Shown here in pieces: positions 4,970-11,359 of a stretch of 17,401 nt of DNA. Source of the DNA: CAYLLN01 sp036496265 (GTDB lineage Bacteria; Planctomycetota; Planctomycetia; Pirellulales; Pirellulaceae). The position numbers and the translations under genes are program-made. Location of the stretch: positions 1 to 17,401 of the forward strand of contig DASXLL010000134.1 in the NCBI GenBank assembly GCA_036496265.1, given 5' to 3'. Every line of letters starts with the position of its first letter. Position 1 is the stretch's first letter. The notes beneath the pieces were generated by a model. That model did not search any database. It saw only the letters and a program-made list of their open reading frames with translations, and was not told the DNA's origin.

Positions 4970-7957
4970 CTATTCGCACGCGGCCCAATTAGGGCCGACG
5001 TGGACATCGACTTTCAAGGGCACAGCGAGCGCGACGGCGGAGATCATTTCTTCGGTGACGAGGGCTTCGACGCGCTCGCGTTCTTCGGGCGGAAATTCGA
5101 GGACGAGCTCGTCGTGGATTTGCAGAAGCAGCTTGGCTTGCAGCGCCTCGCGGGCGAGGCGGCGGTGAACGTTGATCATCGCCTTTTTGATAATGTCGGC
5201 GGCGGAGCCTTGAATGACGGTGTTGATGGCGATTCGCTCGGGCAGATTGCGCTGGCGTTTGTCGGACAGCATTGCGGGGTCGCGAACGCCGCTGACCGGA
5301 CGGCGACGGCCGAGGATCGTGCTGACGTAGCCATCGCGGCGGCATTGGACGAGCGTTTGCAGCAGAAACGCATCGACACCAGGCAGGCCGTTAAAGTAGC
5401 GGTCGATGAATTCGGCAGCGTCGGCCTGATCAATGCGGAGCGTTTTGGCGAGGCCGAACGGGCTTTGACCGTAGATCACGCCGAAGTTGACGGCCTTCGC
5501 CGTCCGCCGCATTTCCGAGGTGACCTGCTCGATCGTTACGCTATACACCTCGCTGGCGACCTGGCTATGAATATCACGGTCTTCGGCGAACGCCTGTCGC
5601 AGCGTGGCGTCGCCGGAAAAATGCGCAAGGACGCGAAGCTCGATCTGCGAATAGTCGGCCGCCATCAGTTGCCAGCCGGGTGGACCAGGCAAAAAGGCGG
5701 AACGAATGGCGCGGCCTTGCTCGGTGCGGATGGGAATGTTTTGTAGATTGGGGTCCTGTGAGCTTAGCCGGCCCGTGGCAGCGACATCTTGCTTGAATGA
5801 CGTGTGAACGCGACCGGTTGCTGGCAGAACCAACTCGGGGAGGGCGTCTACGTAAGTGCTTTTGAGCTTAGCGAGATGGCGATACTCGATGACTTTGGCC
5901 GGCAGGGGATGCAGCAGGGCCAGCTCTTCGAGCGCCTCCGCATCCATGCTCGGGCCGGTCTTGGTGCGCTTAACGACCGGGAGCTTGAATTCCTTGAAGA
6001 GCAAGTCGCCGAGTTGAATCCGCGAGTCGATATTGAATTCGCGGCCGGCGATTTCAAATATCTCACGCTCCAGCCGCATGATTTCGTCGTTGAACTGTCC
6101 CGACAGCTCGCGGAGGCGGCCGACCTCGACGCGGATGCCGTTGAATTCCATTTCGACGAGCACGTCGATGAGCGGCATTTCGAGGTCGGTAAATAGATCG
6201 TAGATGCCGCTGCCTTTCAGACGCGGGGCGAGGGCATCGGCGAGGCGGAGCGGCACGTCGGCGTCTTCGGCGGCGTATTGCGTGATAGTCGCGACGGGCA
6301 CTTCATCCATTCGCTTTTGGTTTTTGCCGCTGCCGATTAGTTGGTCGATCGTAATCGTCTGATAACAAAGATGCCGGCGGGCCATGTCGTCCATGTTGTG
6401 GCTGCGTTCGCCGGGCTCGAGCAGATAATCGGCGACCATCGTATCGAACGAGATGCCGCGTAGCTCAATGCCGGCGCAGCGGAGGACAATTGTGTCGTAC
6501 TTCAGGTTCTGACCGATCTTCTCGATCGCCGCGTTTTCGAAGATGGGCTTGAGGGCGGCAGCCACGAGCGTCGGATCGAGCTGCGGCTCACCGGCTGGCG
6601 CACGAACGGGAATGTAGCAAGCTTCGCCGGGCGACCAGGCGAACGAGTAGCCGACGATTTCGGCCCGCCGCGGATGCAGTGAAGTTGTTTCCGTGTCGAG
6701 GCAGATGCGGGATTGCTGCTCAAGAATCGCGACTAGCTCCGAAAGCTCCGCGGACGTGGCGATTGTTCGATAGTTGGCTTTCCATTCGGGCAAGGCAGCG
6801 GTTGTGAGGTCACTGGCCGTGGCTGCTTCCTTTTCGGCGGGCGGCTGGTCACCATCGGCAACGCTGGTTGTCTCGGAAGGCGGCGACTTCACTTCGACTC
6901 GTGGCGCGACTCCGGCGAGTTTTGTCGTCAGCAATTCGATTCGCCGCGCGAGCTGCCGAAAGCCGCATTCGCGGCAAAGATCGGCAATTTCGGCGACATT
7001 GAAATGGCCGGGGACGGCGGCCGGCCAATCGATGACAATGTCCATGTCGGACTTGAGGCGAGCCAACTCGCGGCTCGTCAGCGCCAGGTCCTTGCCCTTG
7101 AGCAGATTTTCCTTGCGCTTCGCGCCGGAAACTTCGTTGGCGTGAGCCAGAACTTCGTCGAGGGTGCCGTACTTCGCTAACAGCTCTTGAGCTCCCTTGG
7201 GACCAATTCCGGCGACACCGGGAATGTTGTCGGTCGTGTCGCCGACGATGGCCTGAAAATCGACGACTTGGTCGGGCCGGATTCCCCAAGTGGCCTGCAG
7301 GGCGACGTCATCAAAAATCTCGTTCTTGCGAATATTGAAGAGCTGCACGCGATCCGTGATGAGCTGGCGGCAGTCCTTATCGCTCGTCACGAGCAGGCAG
7401 CGGCCGCCGGCGGCATCGATTTGCTTGGCGACAGTGGCGAGGATGTCGTCGGCTTCGTAGCCGGGGATCGAAAGCGTCAGGATGCCGAGCGCATCGAGGA
7501 AGCGGCGAATGACGGGCATTTGCAGTTGCAAATCGGCCGGCATGGGGTCGCGGTGGATCTTGTATTGGTCGTAAATCGCATTGCGGAACGTGATTTCACC
7601 TTCATCGAAGGCGCAGATCAAATAGTCGGCCTTGCGGACATCAATCAGGTCGAGCAAATCGCGGATGAAACCCTGCACGGCGCCAACCGGCTGGCCGGAG
7701 GGGCCCGTCATTTCGGGGATGGCGTGAAAAACCTGATAAATGAGCGAGTGCGAATCGACGACATAGACAGTTTTACCGGCTAAATCCGGCAGCTCATCGG
7801 CCGAATGGCAGTCCTTCTTTGGCTTTGGTGGCAGCGCGGACTCCGCGGCCGATTCGAGCAACTCAGACGCCACCGAAGGCTCAATGGGCTCCTCGAATCC
7901 GACTAAAACGGGCTGCTGACGGTTTTTGCGAAGCGTGGGCATGCGATAAGCGGGCAT
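4970..7957 (-). CDS. polA: DNA polymerase I
   Basis: Pol I fills gaps and removes RNA primers in replication and repair. Three domains are complete. First comes the 5'-nuclease (about 55-340; YVVDSHSLIYQVFHAIPEM, GYEADDILATVAKQ, TSDKDC, GDTTDNIPGVAGIGPKGA). Next is the DEDDy 3'-5' exonuclease (about 400-590), with LDTETTSL for the first Asp/Glu, IGQNLKYDT, and the final Y-x3-D in YAAEDAD, so proofreading is probably active. Last is the polymerase, with motif A YSQIELRVLAHFSGD, O-helix RRTAKAVNFGVIYG and motif C LLQIHDELVLEFP. The O-helix has Phe at the sugar-selecting site. An N-terminal extension of about 55-60 residues precedes the nuclease. The start is uncertain: ATG 7957 (995 aa), ATG 7942 and TTG 7993 are in frame and none has a clear ribosome site. 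It heads the polA-coaE transcript. Confidence 0.96.
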   Translation of the reverse strand: MPAYRMPTLRKNRQQPVLVGFEEPIEPSVASELLESAAESALPPKPKKDCHSADELPDLAGKTVYVVDSHSLIYQVFHAIPEMTGPSGQPVGAVQGFIRDLLDLIDVRKADYLICAFDEGEITFRNAIYDQYKIHRDPMPADLQLQMPVIRRFLDALGILTLSIPGYEADDILATVAKQIDAAGGRCLLVTSDKDCRQLITDRVQLFNIRKNEIFDDVALQATWGIRPDQVVDFQAIVGDTTDNIPGVAGIGPKGAQELLAKYGTLDEVLAHANEVSGAKRKENLLKGKDLALTSRELARLKSDMDIVIDWPAAVPGHFNVAEIADLCRECGFRQLARRIELLTTKLAGVAPRVEVKSPPSETTSVADGDQPPAEKEAATASDLTTAALPEWKANYRTIATSAELSELVAILEQQSRICLDTETTSLHPRRAEIVGYSFAWSPGEACYIPVRAPAGEPQLDPTLVAAALKPIFENAAIEKIGQNLKYDTIVLRCAGIELRGISFDTMVADYLLEPGERSHNMDDMARRHLCYQTITIDQLIGSGKNQKRMDEVPVATITQYAAEDADVPLRLADALAPRLKGSGIYDLFTDLEMPLIDVLVEMEFNGIRVEVGRLRELSGQFNDEIMRLEREIFEIAGREFNIDSRIQLGDLLFKEFKLPVVKRTKTGPSMDAEALEELALLHPLPAKVIEYRHLAKLKSTYVDALPELVLPATGRVHTSFKQDVAATGRLSSQDPNLQNIPIRTEQGRAIRSAFLPGPPGWQLMAADYSQIELRVLAHFSGDATLRQAFAEDRDIHSQVASEVYSVTIEQVTSEMRRTAKAVNFGVIYGQSPFGLAKTLRIDQADAAEFIDRYFNGLPGVDAFLLQTLVQCRRDGYVSTILGRRRPVSGVRDPAMLSDKRQRNLPERIAINTVIQGSAADIIKKAMINVHRRLAREALQAKLLLQIHDELVLEFPPEERERVEALVTEEMISAVALAVPLKVDVHVGPNWAACE

Positions 7958-8329
7958 TCCGGCGGCGTGAACGCCGATGGCTTTGTGTATCAACGAGAAG
8001 GACGAATGAGCGGCTGAAACCTAATCGTATCCGCTTGTCGAGGGTCCGACTACCAACCGGTCGTGTCGCCCAAAACACCGATAAAACGCTCTGTTTTCGC
8101 AGGAAAATGCCAGCAACAGGTGATTCGGTTTCGTTGACACTGCTTGTGGCCGTATCTAGGATGAATGGAGTAGCTTTTCTTCGATCTGGCAGCCAGCGCG
8201 CCTCGGTCGCGTTTGGTGGAGCGATGAAGCGCGCCAGATAAGGGGCCATTCGAGGGACCCGTCGTAAGCAGTCGCTTAATCAGTCAGCCAGGGGCAGCAG
8301 CAAGTCGGCTACGGCCGCAGGAGATATTC
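7958..8329. other. Divergent intergenic region between polA and the 529-aa membrane protein gene
   Basis: These 372 nt contain no credible gene. They hold the plus-strand promoter at 8134-8162 and a leader of about 160 nt. In that leader ATCTGGC (8184-8190) and GCCAGAT (8233-8239) can pair, and adjacent GC-rich segments could extend the stem. GCAGGAG a few bases before the ATG at 8330 is a fair ribosome site. I could not identify a promoter for polA on the other strand. Confidence 0.6.
8134..8162 (+). promoter_or_regulatory. Sigma-70-type promoter of the 529-aa protein gene
   Basis: A perfect -35 box TTGACA (8134-8139), a 17-nt spacer and a -10 box TAGGAT (8157-8162, 4/6 match including the conserved first TA and last T). 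Predicted start of transcription is near 8169, about 160 nt before the ATG at 8330. It is the best housekeeping promoter in the window. Confidence 0.7.
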
Positions 8330-9919
8330 ATGGCACAGCGCGGTGAAGGACAGGGATTGCAGATCGCGGTGATCAGCTTTGCGATGCTAACGATCATTTT
8401 GGCAATCACGACTTACGTGTTTTATGCCCAGGCGGCCTCGTCCGCGAAGGACATCGAGGCGAAGAAACAGCAGCTTAACAACAGTCAAACCGAGAACAAC
8501 AAGCTGGCCTATCGCGCCACCGCGATGCAGTATGTGCTGGGGCTGAAGGACATCACGAAGGAGCAGGTCGAGATGGCCAAGAGTAAGGCCGGCGGTGACG
8601 ACCCGGAAGTGAAGGAGATTTTGGACAATTTTGATTCGGATATGGCGCTGGTAGGCGATCAGGCGGCGCCTGCTGGGCCGCGGAGCTATCGGACATTCGT
8701 CACGGTCTTGCTGTCGTCGCTCGCCAAGAAGAACGCCAGCGTCGCCGATGCGATGGACCAATTGAAGGCGATGCAGCAGCAGAAGGACGCCACGACGGCT
8801 GCCGAGAAGCAGCGGGCGGATGCTGCTGTAGCGGCGTCGGATAATGCCGTGGCAGACTATGACAAGCAAGTCAAGTCGTTCGCGGACTTCCGCACGACGA
8901 TGGAAGATCAGAACAAGCAGCTTGTATCCAAAATCACGGGCGAGGCGACCAAGGCCAAGGCGGAAATGCAGCGGATTAGCGACGTAAAAGATCTCTTTGA
9001 GAAGGCCAATCAGCAGTTGAGCCAGACGAACAAGCGGTTCAGGGACGAATTGGAGGATATCCGAAAGGACCAGGCGGGTCCGACCGAGAACCCCGATGGC
9101 CATATCGTCCGGGTGAATCAAAAGCAGCAAATGGTGTGGATCGATCGCGGCCGCAGCGATGGCTTATTGCGACAGACAACTTTCTCGATCTACGACCACA
9201 ACGAGAACGGGATCACGACTACAAAGTCGAAGGGCCGGATCGAAGTTCTGACCGTGGGTGAAAACATGTCGGAGGCCCGCATTTTAGAAGATTCGCCGGC
9301 CAACCCCATCATTGGTGGCGATATCATCGAAACGCCGGCCTGGTCGCCGGGCCAGAAAATCCATTTCGCTTTGGCCATGAAGATGGATGTCAATAAGGAC
9401 CGTGTGGATGACTTTGACATGGTCAAGAACATCATTCGGATGAATGGCGGCGAGATCGATGCTGAGCTGCGGACCGATCCAAGTACTGGCAAACCCGCGC
9501 GGAAAGGTGATATTAGCGTCGAAACGCGATACTTTGTTGAGGGCGAGAAGCCGTCGGAAGCGACGTCTCCGGCGCTGTACAAGGAGTACGTCGAATTTGA
9601 CAAGGAGCGCGAGCGGTTCAACGTCAAAAAGATCTCGCTAGACAATTTGCTCGCTCTCATGGGGTGGCGCGCGGAAGAGCGGACGGTGCAGTTGTCCGGC
9701 AGCAGCGGTAGCTTCCAAAAGCGCTCGCCCGGCAAGACGCAGCCGACGACTTCGACCGAAGCCGCGCCGGCCAGCGAAGGCGCGGCGCCGGCGCCATCGG
9801 CTGCTCCGGTTGATCCATTCGGTGCGCCAGCAGCAGCGGCCCCGGCTGATCCGTTTGGTGCTCCTGCTGCTCCGAAGACACCGGCGGCGGATGCCGATCC
9901 GTTTGCGGTACCGAAGTAG
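8330..9919 (+). CDS. Membrane-anchored coiled-coil protein with BRCT-like region and repeated Pro/Ala tail
   Basis: I do not recognise a named family for this 529-aa protein. One hydrophobic segment (about 14-34, VISFAMLTIILAITTYVFY) without a cleavage site suggests a signal anchor with the bulk outside the cytoplasm. Helical, Gln/Lys/Glu/Ala-rich stretches (35-65 and 140-248) should form coiled coils. A beta-rich part (258-335, GHIVRVNQKQQMVWIDRG, SDGLLRQTTFSIYD, IIGGDIIETP) resembles the small beta domain seen in FlgT-like surface proteins. Residues 343-447 follow a BRCT-like order: a strand, a helix ending in GG (373-374), TRYFVEG, then ISLDNLLALMGW. The tail repeats DPFGAPAA twice and ends DPFAVPK. 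GCAGGAG precedes the ATG and a strong promoter lies upstream. It appears monocistronic, with hairpins at the stop codon. A cell-envelope or compartment-scaffold role is speculation. Confidence 0.85.
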   Translation: MAQRGEGQGLQIAVISFAMLTIILAITTYVFYAQAASSAKDIEAKKQQLNNSQTENNKLAYRATAMQYVLGLKDITKEQVEMAKSKAGGDDPEVKEILDNFDSDMALVGDQAAPAGPRSYRTFVTVLLSSLAKKNASVADAMDQLKAMQQQKDATTAAEKQRADAAVAASDNAVADYDKQVKSFADFRTTMEDQNKQLVSKITGEATKAKAEMQRISDVKDLFEKANQQLSQTNKRFRDELEDIRKDQAGPTENPDGHIVRVNQKQQMVWIDRGRSDGLLRQTTFSIYDHNENGITTTKSKGRIEVLTVGENMSEARILEDSPANPIIGGDIIETPAWSPGQKIHFALAMKMDVNKDRVDDFDMVKNIIRMNGGEIDAELRTDPSTGKPARKGDISVETRYFVEGEKPSEATSPALYKEYVEFDKERERFNVKKISLDNLLALMGWRAEERTVQLSGSSGSFQKRSPGKTQPTTSTEAAPASEGAAPAPSAAPVDPFGAPAAAAPADPFGAPAAPKTPAADADPFAVPK

Positions 9920-9954
9920 GCAAACGTTGCCTACGATGGCTCGCGTATAGCCAT
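9917..9954 (+). terminator. Two short hairpins at the end of the 529-aa protein gene (possible terminator region)
   Basis: TAGGCAA (9917-9923) and TTGCCTA (9927-9933) pair perfectly with a 3-nt loop, and the stop codon lies in the stem. Then ATGGCT (9936-9941) and AGCCAT (9949-9954) pair with a 7-nt loop. No U-run follows, so this is not a classical intrinsic terminator. Together with the large inverted array that starts at 9959 it could stop polymerase or protect the 3' end. Confidence 0.4.
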
Positions 9955-9958
9955 GGGC

Positions 9959-10098
9959 GAAAGAGAAAGATTAAGAGTAAGATTAGGAAGAAGAGTAGTA
10001 TCAAGAGCAGGATTAGGATCCAGATGTCCTGCTCTTAATCTTGCTCCTACTCCTAATCTCATTCCTAATCTTAATCGTTCTCTTACTCTTTCTCCTCC
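9959..10098. repeat. Two facing arrays of degenerate hexamers (purine arm and pyrimidine arm)
   Basis: From 9959 to 10024 there are 11 consecutive 6-base words, nearly all of form NNANGA (for example GAAAGA, TTAAGA, TTAGGA). After two bases (TG) twelve words of the complementary form TCNTNN run from 10027 to 10098 in unbroken register (TCCTGC, TCTTAA, TCCTAA and others). The left arm is purine-rich and the right arm is pyrimidine-rich. The RNA or single-stranded DNA would fold into an imperfect hairpin of about 65-70 nt per arm. It fills most of the gap between the 529-aa protein gene and the ABC ATPase gene. Confidence 0.85.
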
Positions 10099-10198
10099 GT
10101 CTTGTTCTGCTGAAACCATGGCCGTCCGCTCGTGGTAAACTCCTCTGGCATATCCGCGCTGGCTGTCCCGGCGCATACGTCTGCCGTGGAACAAATTC

Positions 10199-11200
10199 GT
10201 GGTCGATCAGCCGGCGATTGAAACCAGCGATTTGACGAAGACTTATGTGGAGGGCTGGCTGCGCCGCAAGCGGCAGCCGGCGCTCAAAGGCGTCAGCCTG
10301 CGCGTCGAGCGGGGTGAGATTTTCGGACTTTTGGGAGGCAACGGCGCTGGCAAGACGACATTCATCAAGACGCTGCTGGGAGTCATTCGGAAGACTTCCG
10401 GCGATGCACGCTTGCTCGGATTCCCGGCCGGCGAGCGGCGCGGGCGGCGGCTGGTCGGCTATCTTCCCGAGAATCTGCGCGTGCCGCGGCATCTGACGGG
10501 CTATACGGCACTCGAATACTACGGCAACTTGAGCAATGTGCCGACGTCGGTGATTCGCCGCCGCCGAGGAGCACTGCTCGAAAAGGTGGGCCTCGCCGAG
10601 CGGGCGAAAGACCCGGTGCGGACATATTCCAAGGGCATGTTGCAGCGGCTGGGACTTGCGCAGGCGATGCTGCACGATCCGGAACTGTTCATTCTCGACG
10701 AGCCGACGGATGGGCTCGATCCGTTGGCCCGCTCGCAAGTCCGCGGGTATCTGAAGGACCTGAAACAGCAAGGTAAGACGATTTTTCTCAACAGCCACAT
10801 CCTGCAGGAGGTGGAGTTGGTCTGCGACCGCGTCGCGATTTTGGACAAAGGCGTGTTACGGCGCGTGGCGGATGTGGCGGAAATCACGTCGGGGCACAGC
10901 GGAGGTCGATTGGGCGGCAATGGGCAGGCGGCTGACCAGCAAGGCGGGCTGGAGTTGCATCTCGACGTGACCGGAGACGAGCGTGTCATTCGCGAAACGC
11001 TCAATGGATTACCCATCACGAACTGGCAGGCATTTTCGGCGAGCGATTTTCGCGTCATCGCCCAGGTGCCGCAGCAGGCGGAAGTCGATCAGCTCATTGA
11101 CCGCCTACGTGCAGCCGGCGTGAGCATTATCGGACTTAGCCGGCGGCGGGTGAGTTTGGAAGACGCTTATCTGGAGATTGTGGCGGAAGCCGTGGAATAA
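10199..11200 (+). CDS. ABC transporter ATP-binding protein
   Basis: This 333-aa ATPase drives an ABC-2-type exporter, here almost certainly with the permease encoded next. It shows Walker A GGNGAGKT (46-53), a Q-loop variant YLPEN (88-92), signature YSKGMLQR (143-150), Walker B LFILDE (163-168) followed by PTDGLDP, and the H-loop His200 in NSHIL. The C-terminal part (about 225-333) has a Gly-rich linker and an alpha/beta tail as in the CcmA/NosF/YhbG-like ABC-2 ATPases. The start is GTG at 10199; GGA before it is a weak ribosome site and no in-frame ATG lies near. The Q-loop glutamine is replaced, as is common in this subfamily. The permease follows after 159 nt filled by a repeat array, so the two genes are probably co-transcribed. 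Confidence 0.95.
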   Translation: MVDQPAIETSDLTKTYVEGWLRRKRQPALKGVSLRVERGEIFGLLGGNGAGKTTFIKTLLGVIRKTSGDARLLGFPAGERRGRRLVGYLPENLRVPRHLTGYTALEYYGNLSNVPTSVIRRRRGALLEKVGLAERAKDPVRTYSKGMLQRLGLAQAMLHDPELFILDEPTDGLDPLARSQVRGYLKDLKQQGKTIFLNSHILQEVELVCDRVAILDKGVLRRVADVAEITSGHSGGRLGGNGQAADQQGGLELHLDVTGDERVIRETLNGLPITNWQAFSASDFRVIAQVPQQAEVDQLIDRLRAAGVSIIGLSRRRVSLEDAYLEIVAEAVE

Positions 11201-11211
11201 GCGCGGAAGTA

Positions 11212-11357
11212 CCAAATTTCAAGCAACAAATTACAAACAAATTCACAATTACCAATGCCGAATGATCGAAACGAAATAACTCCTTCAAACACGGTCATTT
11301 GAATTTCCGATTTGGGAATTGTTTGGTCATTGGTGCTTGGTCATTGGTCATTGGCTC
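11212..11357. repeat. Two facing arrays of degenerate heptamers between ABC ATPase and permease
   Basis: The left arm starts at 11212 and runs in 7-base words: CCAAATT, TCAAGCA, ACAAATT, ACAAACA, then AAT-type words to about 11267. The right arm (about 11295-11357) ends in five exact-register words (TTGGTCA, TTGGTGC, TTGGTCA, TTGGTCA, TTGGCTC). Read on the other strand the right arm gives CCAATGA, CCAAGCA, CCAATGA, CCAAACA, so words two and four keep the same GCA and ACA endings as in the left arm. The two arms thus form an imperfect inverted repeat with matching word order. The right arm ends 2 nt before the permease ATG at 11360. Confidence 0.82.
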
Positions 11358-11359
11358 TC

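Noticed and set aside
4263..5168. Plus-strand open frame of 301 codons across coaE and the end of polA
   Set aside because: It runs antisense to two clearly recognised genes, has no family motif and arises from the GC-rich codon pattern.
9959..10098. CRISPR array
   Set aside because: Words are contiguous 6-mers without spacers of constant length, and no cas gene is near.
11312..11359. Upstream start of the ABC permease
   Set aside because: The added residues are only a translation of the heptamer repeats (reading like LVLGHWSL); the first membrane domain begins naturally at the ATG at 11360.
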